A DNA stretch of 64,000 nt from Fonsecaea monophora (Eukaryota; Ascomycota; Eurotiomycetes; Chaetothyriales; Herpotrichiellaceae). Location of the stretch: contig NW_019173940.1 of NCBI RefSeq assembly GCF_001642475.1, positions 62,001 to 126,000 on the forward strand. The letters are read 5' to 3'. Below the pieces are notes generated by a model, which ran no database searches, had not been told where the DNA came from, and was given only the letters and a program-made list of their open reading frames with translations. Position numbers and translations under genes: made by a program. Positions 10,230 through 19,880 of this stretch are shown piece by piece (the stretch's first letter is position 1; every line of letters begins with the position of its first letter).

Positions 10230-12092
10230 TTTTTTTTGGTTTGGCTTGACTTGGATATTTGATTGGATCGGGGGGTTTTTGTTTCAAAAAGTGATTTGGA
10301 TTAGAATGTAGTTGGTATTGATAGCTTTGTATGCTAAAGAATGTGTCTTCAACAGCAAGGAAAGAAGAAGTAGGAAATAAAAAGAAAAAAGGGAAAAGAC
10401 TTGATTGGGTTTGTTTGATTGTTTTTTGTTGTGAATGGGAGAAAAAAAAAAACCAGTCGAAGGTGAGGGGGTTGATGGTCTTTTATGTGTCTTCGTTACC
10501 GTGTGTGTGTGTGTGTTTGTCGCGATGCGGAATCTGGCTTCGACCACCCACGCCCCTTGCGTTCCTGGCGAGCAAGCAGCCTTCGGCAAGTCGTCCCTGT
10601 GGCTATTCCATCGCATCTAAGCTCTGCTTACTGTGGATATCAGACGAACGAGTATTCCAAAGTAGGTATCTAGGTGGTGTACAGGGATTCGGGAAGCAAA
10701 AAGACAATATCCATTATCAGCAGGTCCGACAATGGCGGAGATGGACATGGGAGGGGGAAAAGGGCAGCCACAGGCTGCGCATTATTCTCGGATAGGCTTT
10801 ACCCATGATCCCTCGCCGCGCGCAAACTAAACAAGCCCTCATTCTACAGAAGGGTTTAGTGCTCACGCTTCCTGTGTGATTGCCATGGCCCATGGGAGGG
10901 GACCGCGGCCTTTGTCCAGGCATGGGGTACTGTACCAAACCCCTCACCCTGTTTGTAGGATAAGCCAAGTGCCAGATCAGGGAGAGCGTGACTAATGCAG
11001 GTTGGGAGGGAGGCTGGAGAGCAGGCGAGCACGCAAGGCGGAGGCGAAGGAACCACGAGGAAGGCGATGAAATGGATTGGCCTTGGAATATTCTATTTTC
11101 GTGAGAGGCTGTTGATAAGCATTTTGTCCTGCCTTCTCTTAGCCGTAAAGGGAAAGGCTAGCGCCATGTATATGTATAGTCATTGGACACTTTGGGTTAG
11201 CGGAACGTTGTCGAGCCGACATTGGACGCCGTGGGGTAAAAGTGGAGCCACCGCTGACAGTGGATAGCGTCCCTATCATCAGCGACTGCCACATGCCTAA
11301 CTTGGACCATGTCCCAATATCATTCACCGTGACCGCTGTCGCTCTGATCAATTTCACTGCTTCCCTCAGGAGCCTGCTATCTCAGCTGTGGACTCGTGCT
11401 GACCTGTGTCTGACCGACATTTCCAGACGGGCACAGCTCGACAGTACGAGTATGAATCCAACAATCTCTTTCTACCAACTGCTCGAGGTCCCTTTGCAAG
11501 TACTCACGCACGTTGTCAGCCGCCTAACACCAGTTTAAACCACACCGACACCCGCCTGACCGCCTGATCGGGTCAGGCTCCCCGACTCGATAACCGCAAA
11601 TCATCTTGGGATAATTGGAGTAGTTCCCCATCCAAACCCTGCCTCCTATTCTGGTATCAAGATCGTACCATCATGGTCGGTGAACCCGGCATACAATGCC
11701 CGTGATCAGGATCAGGCTGCAGAAATTACCCAGGCTGCAAAGTCTTCTTGTATTTGGAGTTCCGATATTGAACGCGGACGAGGCCCCTGATTGTCTAAAA
11801 CTGGCCACACGCATCGCCCAGTTTTCCCAGATGCAAGATACGGAGGTAGGTTTAATCAATGTTCGGACAGACATACAGGGTGGGTTTCAGCCACGCCACG
11901 AGAGTGAAAATTTTCAAGTTCCTGCCTGGTGCAGGGTAAGACTCTGCCGCTCCGAGTTGGGTGGTATGGTGGCTATTGATATCGACCACTGATCCAATGC
12001 CGCCAGATATACTTTTGGGCACAGGGCAACCCTGTAAAATAAACCATACCACCCCAAAAATCAACATGCTACCAGATTCAACCAGGCGCACT
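10230..12092. other. Long intergenic region, no gene seen
   Basis: About 1.9 kb between the cupin start and the MOT1 stop, both on the minus strand. The first 250 bp hold T- and G-rich tracts belonging to the cupin promoter and leader, and a (GT)n microsatellite at 10501-10516. I see no conserved protein, RNA gene or transposon remnant in the remainder. Confidence 0.55.
10501..10516. repeat. (GT)8 microsatellite
   Basis: Eight perfect GT units, upstream of the cupin gene on the minus strand, where they read as AC. Confidence 0.9.
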
Positions 12093-15000
12093 CTATTTTT
12101 GCAAGTTCTGCACGAAGGAATCGAGGTTGAATTCCTCTTCGTACTGTCTCTCGTCCCAGAGTTCGCCAACGTCGTCGAGCCACCCTTTTTCCCCTTTCTT
12201 CCTAACTTCACCTGTCTCAAGATCGACCATGTCTTCATCTTTGGTGCCTCCCGAATCACCTGCGTTATCCGCTGTTTCGCCAAGATTGAAGAGGTCCAGA
12301 ATCTGATCAGTTTCCATGCTCCCTAAGCCTGCATTCTGTTGATTGACAACAGTGGATGCAACGTCAATCTTGAACCGTTGAAGGCTCAGGATCTTTTCCT
12401 CCAAGGTCCCGCGCGTAATCAGGCGATAGACGTTGACAACCTTCTTCTGGCCAATTCGGTGTGCGCGATCCATGGCCTGGATGTCTTTCTGTGGGTTCCA
12501 GTCATGTTCGACAAAGATGACGGTGTCGGCACCAGTGAGGTTCAGTCCAAGACCACCCACACTAGTGGTCAGCAAAAGACAGTCATAACTGGGGTCGTTG
12601 TTGAACTGGTTGACAATATTTTGACGCTTGGTGGCTTCCACGCTCCCATCGAGTCGCAGGAACTGCACACTAGGAAGCAGCTTGCCCAGAACTTCCGTTT
12701 GTACCATATCGAGCATCTCTTTCATTTGGCAGAAGATCAGTGCCCGATGTTGCGATACATAATTCGAAGCTGACATGTCATTGGCATCATTGTTTACGCC
12801 GATGCCGCAATCAATCAGCAAGTCGCGCAAGGCACTCAATTTGGGTGCATGGGCAATATCGCGCAGACTGGATTTGGATGCTGCAAGTTGTTTTTGGATC
12901 GCCTCGTATTGCTTGTTTCCCTCCTTGACGACAAGGGCAGGTGAGTTGCACAGTTTGCGCATGTACTGTAAGGCTTGGAAGATGTGCTGCTTGGCCTCCT
13001 TATCCGCTGATCCGATGCTGTTCTCCACTGTCTTGCGCTCCTTCTTGAAGAAGTCTTCGAATAGACGCTTCTGCAGATCACTAAGATCACAATAGTAGTT
13101 CTGCAGAATCTTGGGCGGCAGATCGTTGAGAACTTCCTCTTTCAAACGCCGCAACAAAAATGGCAAAACCTGCTTGTGAAGAGCTTCAATTGCCAATGCA
13201 CCAGCCTCTTGTTCTTTGGAAGAAGACTTTGCATTCCTGCTAGCCGCAATCGGTTTCGCAAATCGATCCTGGAAGACCTTCTCTGTACCAAGGAAACCAG
13301 GCATAAGAAAGTCGAACAGTGACCAGAGCTCCAAGACGTTGTTCTGGATTGGCGTCCCCGAAAGAATCAGTCTGTGGTTGCTGACCAGCCTTTTCACGGC
13401 CTGGGTAATCTTGGCCTTTGGGTTTTTAATCAGATGACCTTCATCCAATACACAGTAATTCCAAGTGATGGGTGTGAGAATATCGTTGTCGTTTCGGCAC
13501 ACATCGTAGGAAGTTATGACCACGTCTGCCGTTTCAAGTAAAGGACGCCGGCTGATCCGGTCCGCTGGAGGTCCCACGTACGCAACACAGCTCAAAAATG
13601 GCGCGTATTGCTTTATCTCCTGCTGCCAATGGCCCGACAGCGTTGGTGGACAGACAATAAGGGATGGCAAACGCCTCATATCGGGTGCTTTGGTCTTGGC
13701 GTACTCCTCGGCCCGGATGTGATGATCGCTTGCCACGATACACAGAGTCTGAAGAGTCTTGCCGAGACCCATGTCGTCACACAGGACGCCGTGAAGGTTG
13801 TATTTGTTGAGAAAAGCCAGCCAGTTCACCCCGTCTTGCTGATACGGTCGCAATTCCGCTTTGATTGCCACAGGGATCTGGAAAGGCTCAACCTTTTTCG
13901 GATCAAGCATTTGCGCCATGAATTTGCGCTCTCGTTCACGTCCTTGGAGCAATGACTCCGGCATTCCTGGCGGGTCAGGGATGCCCGCTTCCAGAGGCAC
14001 CAGCTTCACCAATGTTGCAAAGGATGTAGTCGCAAGGAGACGGATATCGTTGTTGGCATCACTCATGCGGCCGAGAACAGGGACAATCAAGAAAATTACA
14101 TATGGCAGGATCCTGTCGCCCATAGCCTGGATGAGGTGATAGACGCATTCGGTTATCCCTTGTCTGTCTCTCAGATCCAGGGGGTTGCTGATGTTAGGCA
14201 AAACATTCTGCACAAGCCTCGTCATGCCCTCAACGGGGATGACACTGCATATCGTTGCGAAACATTTGGCGGCGCTATATCTTATGACAGAGAGCCTGCT
14301 TCTCATCGCCTTCCCAATGAGAGGGCTTAACGACAAAACCCACTTATGCAAACCGGCGTCCAGAGTAGGTGACATCGTTCGCAACGCTGACATGGAGTCA
14401 ACTAATGACTGGCCTTGTTCTTCGTCGACTTGTAGAGTAGCCGGATCAGATGGCTCGATGAGCTCGTGGATCGGACCCTCAATGAGAGTTCTCAGTACAG
14501 GGAGTTTTTCCAGGAGCTGAGCGCCGTATGATTGCGCCAACTCATCAAGAGCACGTTTGGCACCCCGCCGCATGACACGAGCCTCCCGGGCCTCTTGCTC
14601 AAATCGGGCAGCATCGGGATGGTCCTTCCTGTCTTCTTCTTTTCGTAGCGACAGAACAATGTCCTCAAAAGTGGCGTTGGGGCCGAATTCCGGGGTCTCT
14701 GATGTATCCACGCAGGTAAATTTGACCAAGTTGGAAACCAGCTTGTCCACAGGGCCACGTTTGGGACTGGTGGTGTAGTAATCGATAAGCCCAGCAACGG
14801 CCGATGCAGATCGAGCTTGTAAGTCGTCATATTCTTCTGATTTGATGCTGTCCATAATGCATTTTATCAATTGACCTGGTTTCTTTGGGATTTCCTTGAG
14901 TCGAACTAGGATCGACGCAACCGCTGCCTTTATCGCAATGTCTCGGCCTTCTTTGATCTTTTTGGCTTCGTCGACGGCCGTCTTCGCGTTTGTACGGGCA

Positions 15001-17930
15001 TCGTTGAGATATTGTGTCCCTGAAACACGCTGTGCTGGCGTAAGGCCCTTGAGAAGTCGATCAAAGTCTGTTGTCACGATTCTTTCGGCATCCGCAAGTG
15101 AGAAGGCTTTGGGACCAGCACCGATATCTCCTTGACAGACAACGGCTATTGCTGGTAATCTGTCTCGAGAGACATGCGCCTGATTCTGGAACGCGCTAAT
15201 CAAGGATTGGCATTGGCCTCGAGCAGCCTGCAGCGAAGAAACTATGTCTGCATACCAGTTGTTGCCGTCGTCATCAAGGATATGTTGCAGTTGTGACACA
15301 ATACCTGGCATATCCAGTGGTGGCTGGGATTGGTGCTTTGCAAGCTCTTCCAGAATCATTGCTGCAAATAACCGTGAACTTGAATAAGGTGAAGTGATGA
15401 ACGACATCAGGTGGCTCCAGTTCTTTTCAATTAGAGATGGGCTTTGCTTGCTCAGAAGGAGACCTAGTGCCATTGAGCAGACAATTCTAGTCCTCAGCAT
15501 GACATCTAGTCCGACAAGGTCCACTTCGCCATGCAACATGTGTCCATCGGTATTGTGAGAAAGGCGCTGATTTGTCTCGGGTTTCTCAACCTTTCGTCGT
15601 TTCTTGGGTTGCTGGTCAGATTCAGGAGTATTCCCATGCTTCACCGAAATAGGTGCCATTGCCTGACCCGACGGCTTGATAAGAAAAATTGTTTCCATTG
15701 GAATAGGGCTCCTTGCCTGACCGATAGGCTGAACAGCGACCCCGACCATTGGTGAGATGTGTGGCTCCAAGTCTGCTGCGAAGGCAGAAAACCCTCGGCA
15801 TTCCATAAAGGAAATGAGGGCCTTCCACACCTCAAAGGACATCCAGAGCACTCCTTCGTTTCGCTCGAGTAGCATATTTTGGAATATCAAGCGGACCACG
15901 CGGCCACCTACCCACTCCATGTTGCTTGTGTTTGAGAGGTTCAGGAATGTGATCAAAGCCTTCAATACCGCCAATCGAACGCTGGTGATTGTGTGTCGCA
16001 AGAAAGGATACAGGCGAGGAACAAGCTTCTCAAATGACTGTTCCGGGTCTTCAGCGGCGTTGGTGCGCATTGCGTCCAGGATTTCAGGATGCGAGCAGAG
16101 AGTTGCAAGAAGGTCCATAACAGCGCCAGTACTGGCACTCAGGTCGTCTTGCATATCCAGGAGACAGTCCCACACCACGCTGATAAGTTGACCTAAAGCG
16201 CCTGGGCGCATAGTTGTCAATTCGCCAGCGATAGGTACTAAGGTTGCTGCGCTGACCGACTTGACATCATCATCAGGATGGGCAAGCCCGTGCATAACGG
16301 CTGCGACGACTCCGTCGAGGAGGTGACTGTGACGGAGCAGCAGGTCCTTGCGGACGGCGACAAAATAGCGCAAACCAATCATGCCTCCATGACATACTTC
16401 CCAAATTGGTTGTTTCAGGCCAACGTTCTGTTGATTGACCATTTCCTGCAAGCAATTGTAAACAGAAATGGCCAGGTCGTCCGGTAATTGTGTGAGCAAA
16501 GCACCAAGAGTCTGACCGATCGTTTCACGGATCGGGGCAACAACTGTATCCGAGACGTAGTCGCCGAAGCGGTCCAGCATCAAAACACACAGCAAGCGGC
16601 ATGCAAGGTCATCAAGCCAGCGGCGATTCGCAAGGTCATTCTCGGCTCTGGATTTACCATATCGACGACCGGCACCACGTCCGTGCACCCGGAGAACTTC
16701 TCGCAAACCCATTGCTGCGCCGTGTCGGATCTCCCAATTGGGGTCAAAAAGATCCACGGAGAGGAAATCGCACATCACATCAAATGGCCAGTCGTGGGCG
16801 TGCTCTTCATCGGGTTGGATGAGCGGCTTTTCTGGGACAGCTTCACCCTTGAACTCGGACACGAGTGCGCTGGTGTCATCGGACCCTTCTCTCTTGATAG
16901 AGAAGTAATCCGGTTTGGCATCTCCATTGGAGTCTTCATGGCCGTTGAGCTTAACGGGATGTGGAGTCGCTGAAACCGGTGTCTGGCCAGGCTCTGCCGG
17001 ACGTCGACCTGAAAGGTCAACGACGCGCATCTTGCTTGCGCCAGCTTTTGCCGCCGATTTATTCTTCCTTTTCAACTGGTTCAGCTGTCGTTTACTTAAG
17101 CCAGACTCATCATGCAGGGACTGGCCATTGTTGTCGGACGGGGATACAGCACTGTACGGTGCAGCAGAACCGAAGCTGTCCAGGCGTTGCAGTCCGGATT
17201 TTGTATCTACTCGAGTTACGCCAGGGGTTGTAACAGATTTCTGCTGGGAGCTGGCTGCAAAGTCGTACTCGTTGACCAAGTCATCCTCCATATATTCGCC
17301 GCCGAGTCCAAGTCGACTGGTGAGGCTCTGCTTCTGATGCGCCAGACGTTGGGCAGGTGTCATACCAGCCATCGAGTATTCATACTCTTTGCCGGCACTA
17401 CCTAGAAGCTTTTTCCCATGAGTGAGAATCAATTTGATGTCAAGGGTGCTGAGCTGGAGAAGATCGTCGGCCTCGGGAGTTTTCTCTTCAATCTTGGAGG
17501 CTGCCTCCTCAACTTTGAGAGGCTCTTCTGACTTTAGGTCCGCATCGTCAGCATTGGGATCAAACTTTTCGGCATTGGAAACGATACCGCCTATAGCTTT
17601 GGCGGCAGCAGTGCGAGTGTCCCATGATTTAGATTGTAGGTAAGGAAGAACTCTGCCTAGAAGGGGAAAAAGGCTGTCGGAGTTCTGTTTCTGGACATCG
17701 GCGAGTTGTTGTGCGGCAGTATTCCGAATGAGCTGGGTGCTCCCCTTGTCCAGCAAGCTGTAATGCGAGTTAGTACTAGGGATGATAGCAATAGTGATGC
17801 TCGCCAGCAGGAGGCGGAGGCTGTAAATACTCACGTGACGAGACGATCCAGTCTGTACGAAACAAGTTAGTCCACGCTTGGCAGATGCTGATGGTGAGGG
17901 TTCCAACCTTGAAGTTCCGGTAGTGGCCAT
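12093..17930 (-). CDS. mot1: TATA-binding-protein-associated factor Mot1 (Snf2-family ATPase)
   Basis: Three exons (17930-17908, 17852-17835, 17757-12093), with introns of 55 and 77 bp, give 1901 residues, the usual size for Mot1/BTAF1. Splicing restores the conserved start TSRLDRLVTLLDKGSTQLIR, which the unspliced frame loses. The N-terminal two thirds are HEAT-type helical repeats that grip TBP. The C-terminal ATPase has Walker A DDMGLGKT near residue 1340, the DEGH box near 1450 and the second helicase lobe from about 1715, ending with QAMDRAHRIGQ and a MOT1-specific tail (VNQQNAGLGSM). Mot1 uses ATP to strip TBP from DNA and so redistributes it among promoters; it acts in the nucleus and is essential in yeast. 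Exon 2 is only 18 nt, and intron 1 has an unusual GTTGGA donor. Stop is TAG. Confidence 0.97.
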   Translation of the reverse strand: MATTGTSRLEPSPSASAKRGLTCFVQTGSSRHVSIYSLRLLLASITIAIIPSTNSHYSLLDKGSTQLIRNTAAQQLADVQKQNSDSLFPLLGRVLPYLQSKSWDTRTAAAKAIGGIVSNAEKFDPNADDADLKSEEPLKVEEAASKIEEKTPEADDLLQLSTLDIKLILTHGKKLLGSAGKEYEYSMAGMTPAQRLAHQKQSLTSRLGLGGEYMEDDLVNEYDFAASSQQKSVTTPGVTRVDTKSGLQRLDSFGSAAPYSAVSPSDNNGQSLHDESGLSKRQLNQLKRKNKSAAKAGASKMRVVDLSGRRPAEPGQTPVSATPHPVKLNGHEDSNGDAKPDYFSIKREGSDDTSALVSEFKGEAVPEKPLIQPDEEHAHDWPFDVMCDFLSVDLFDPNWEIRHGAAMGLREVLRVHGRGAGRRYGKSRAENDLANRRWLDDLACRLLCVLMLDRFGDYVSDTVVAPIRETIGQTLGALLTQLPDDLAISVYNCLQEMVNQQNVGLKQPIWEVCHGGMIGLRYFVAVRKDLLLRHSHLLDGVVAAVMHGLAHPDDDVKSVSAATLVPIAGELTTMRPGALGQLISVVWDCLLDMQDDLSASTGAVMDLLATLCSHPEILDAMRTNAAEDPEQSFEKLVPRLYPFLRHTITSVRLAVLKALITFLNLSNTSNMEWVGGRVVRLIFQNMLLERNEGVLWMSFEVWKALISFMECRGFSAFAADLEPHISPMVGVAVQPIGQARSPIPMETIFLIKPSGQAMAPISVKHGNTPESDQQPKKRRKVEKPETNQRLSHNTDGHMLHGEVDLVGLDVMLRTRIVCSMALGLLLSKQSPSLIEKNWSHLMSFITSPYSSSRLFAAMILEELAKHQSQPPLDMPGIVSQLQHILDDDGNNWYADIVSSLQAARGQCQSLISAFQNQAHVSRDRLPAIAVVCQGDIGAGPKAFSLADAERIVTTDFDRLLKGLTPAQRVSGTQYLNDARTNAKTAVDEAKKIKEGRDIAIKAAVASILVRLKEIPKKPGQLIKCIMDSIKSEEYDDLQARSASAVAGLIDYYTTSPKRGPVDKLVSNLVKFTCVDTSETPEFGPNATFEDIVLSLRKEEDRKDHPDAARFEQEAREARVMRRGAKRALDELAQSYGAQLLEKLPVLRTLIEGPIHELIEPSDPATLQVDEEQGQSLVDSMSALRTMSPTLDAGLHKWVLSLSPLIGKAMRSRLSVIRYSAAKCFATICSVIPVEGMTRLVQNVLPNISNPLDLRDRQGITECVYHLIQAMGDRILPYVIFLIVPVLGRMSDANNDIRLLATTSFATLVKLVPLEAGIPDPPGMPESLLQGRERERKFMAQMLDPKKVEPFQIPVAIKAELRPYQQDGVNWLAFLNKYNLHGVLCDDMGLGKTLQTLCIVASDHHIRAEEYAKTKAPDMRRLPSLIVCPPTLSGHWQQEIKQYAPFLSCVAYVGPPADRISRRPLLETADVVITSYDVCRNDNDILTPITWNYCVLDEGHLIKNPKAKITQAVKRLVSNHRLILSGTPIQNNVLELWSLFDFLMPGFLGTEKVFQDRFAKPIAASRNAKSSSKEQEAGALAIEALHKQVLPFLLRRLKEEVLNDLPPKILQNYYCDLSDLQKRLFEDFFKKERKTVENSIGSADKEAKQHIFQALQYMRKLCNSPALVVKEGNKQYEAIQKQLAASKSSLRDIAHAPKLSALRDLLIDCGIGVNNDANDMSASNYVSQHRALIFCQMKEMLDMVQTEVLGKLLPSVQFLRLDGSVEATKRQNIVNQFNNDPSYDCLLLTTSVGGLGLNLTGADTVIFVEHDWNPQKDIQAMDRAHRIGQKKVVNVYRLITRGTLEEKILSLQRFKIDVASTVVNQQNAGLGSMETDQILDLFNLGETADNAGDSGGTKDEDMVDLETGEVRKKGEKGWLDDVGELWDERQYEEEFNLDSFVQNLQK

Positions 17931-19103
17931 TATTATTATTATTGTTCGCCAGTGTTGTAGTGTGGTTTCGTCTTTTCAACCACTCGCCTGCCAGGTCGCA
18001 ACCCGCAAGCCATCAAATGAACGATGTGACCGCCGAGAATGGAGTCAAGTGACTTGATAAAGCCGACCAAATCCACCAAGAAGAAATTAATTCTCAAGAA
18101 AAAGATGAGGATGAGTAGAAAGACGTGTCGAAGGATCGGACTGGTCACGGTGTTATGAGTTGTCGGAGTGGAAAAATGATGATGCTGGTGGTGATGGTGA
18201 TGCAGTGGTGCCGGGGGAGGGCACTGGCAGATCAGAGAATTGGAATCGGGGGCGCAGCGTGGGCTTAAGAGGGTCTGGAATGGCATTTAAATCCTCGCTT
18301 GCTGCGCCTGCAGCCTGCATCAGCCCCTGGCCTCTGATTGCTCTTTCCGCATGCCCTGGGTGCCCGCCTTGTGCAAGATTCGGCCACTTAGGCGGCACTA
18401 ACACCCCATTTGCGCACCCAAGCTTTTCGCAAGCGCGTCTTGGCAATTTTATCACCCGTCAAAGGCCGTCCACTGCCAGCCTGTCCTCCCTCCAGCCAGG
18501 CACGCCAGATATAACCTCGCACTCCAGTCACTGCTCTGAGAGGGCCTGGGATGTGCTGGGCGGAAATACAGCACTTCTAGGTGGCAACGTTCAGAGAGTC
18601 CCGGGAGAGGATGAGAGCTCTCATATGGCACCCATCGACTGCCCTTCGTAGTTTAATATGGTGTTGTACCGGGCATGTCTCAACGACAGAAGCGGTATCT
18701 GCATGGTTTATGTTTTGGAGGCGTTTGAAATACCCCACTGTGGCAGTTCAGGAGCAATTCAACCATCGCTTTTGGGACAAATAATCTAAACGACGATGGA
18801 GCAGGCAAAGGGTATCGGATGCGCAAAGGACACAGCAGCACTGGTCACCAAAGCCAAGCTCCAACAACCTGAACATCTCCCCGTTTATTGTCTTCAAACT
18901 TTGTGCGAAAGGTTTGAGCACCGATGCGACGACATTCCGTGTATAACAAATGGTGCATGAATTTTCTTTGGACCTAATGAATTCGACGCGCCGCCCGTCT
19001 GTTCAATGGAGGTCGCTTAATGGCTTGATGATATGTACAGCTGTGCAAACGGCATCCCGCGAGGTTCGACGATCACTCCAGTCTTTGCCAAACCCATCTG
19101 TTT
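17931..19103. other. Intergenic region upstream of MOT1
   Basis: About 1.2 kb between the MOT1 start (-) and the NDUFS5 stop (-). An ATT repeat lies directly next to the MOT1 start codon (17929-17943). Open frames around 18160-18650 overlap on both strands with no family resemblance. No RNA gene was recognised. Confidence 0.55.
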
Positions 19104-19585
19104 CTAAGCAAAGGTAGTCTGTGTCGTGCCCAGCAGCGACTTGGTCTCCTCTTCCTTGCCAATCAGACCCAGACTTCGTATTTGGCCCAACTTGGGCGCA
19201 TTCTCGCGAGGGTGTGCTGCTTCTGCTTTTCGGAGGGCTTTCTGTATCGCCACCGTTCTCGCATACTAGATCATATGATCAGTTTCCAAGCTTCCCTTTG
19301 TTCATATGGCCAGGACAGTCACTACCTCTTTCTTGTGATGTAGGCATTCGTAGTAGTCTTCTAATCGTGGGGCACAGACGCCTTTGGCTCTGGCTTCAGG
19401 GTCGTGTTGATTGATAACATAGCAAGACATATACTCTTGCCAGAAGGGAAAGCATCGAGAGACACCTGTAGGCGAGCAAATCAGTCAGGACAAAGCTCCA
19501 GTTGATCGTGAGATCTCAAGCTTGCGGAGGTTGTGCACCGCGAGCGGGAGGACTCACCTCCATTTAAACCGTAGCCAGACGCCAT
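19104..19585 (-). CDS. NADH:ubiquinone oxidoreductase 15-kDa-type subunit (NDUFS5), twin Cx9C
   Basis: A three-exon gene (19585-19558, 19465-19326, 19265-19104), with introns of 92 and 60 bp, encoding 109 residues; no single open frame reveals it. The joined protein starts MASGYGLNGGVSRCFPFW and has two C-x9-C pairs: C..C in CFPFWQEYMSC and in CAPRLEDYYEC, the CHCH helical hairpin. This is the NDUFS5 family, an accessory subunit of mitochondrial complex I on the intermembrane-space side, imported and oxidised by the Mia40/Erv1 system. The C-terminal half is basic and helical. All exon phases match exactly. It is divergent from SEC39, with only 291 bp between the start codons. Stop is TAG. Confidence 0.9.
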
Positions 19586-19876
19586 CGTCAATAATGCAAC
19601 TTATGAGGGACAGCAAACCCGCGAATCGTAAAGTCGAGTGGTGACAATGTTGTCGGCGCTGCGCTGTGTGGGTGTCGGGCAGCAGGTGAAGAGGGACAAG
19701 TCAAGGTTGGAGCAAAGCCAAGGTTCGGACTGGTCCGAATCTCCGACTCTGACGCAGTTGTTTGGTGGACACTTTGCTGGTGCTTGCGAACTTTCCACGC
19801 TGTCTACACATAAACAACCCCTTCACGTTCTCTCAACGAGGGCGCCTATCTGCAACATGCTCTCCGATCTTGCGGT
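19586..19876. promoter_or_regulatory. Shared divergent promoter of NDUFS5 and SEC39
   Basis: Only 291 bp separate the NDUFS5 ATG (19585, -) from the SEC39 ATG (19877, +), so both promoters and leaders lie here. No TATA box stands out. The last 20 bp contain the short upstream ORF annotated separately. Confidence 0.7.
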
Positions 19877-19880
19877 ATGA
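19857..19880 (+). other. Seven-codon upstream ORF ending on the SEC39 start codon
   Basis: An ATG at 19857 opens a seven-codon frame (MLSDLAV) whose TGA (19878-19880) overlaps the SEC39 ATG (19877-19879) in the sequence ATGA. If the transcript starts upstream of it, SEC39 would be translated by leaky scanning or by termination-reinitiation. A splice from GTATGA just after codon 6 was considered and would delete the conserved SEC39 N-terminus. Confidence 0.6.

Noticed and set aside
9339..10262. 307-codon open frame opposite the cupin gene
   Set aside because: The cupin has a signal peptide and complete metal motifs. The opposite frame is Gly/Val/Glu/Ala-rich and open only because the cupin codons avoid A/T at third positions.
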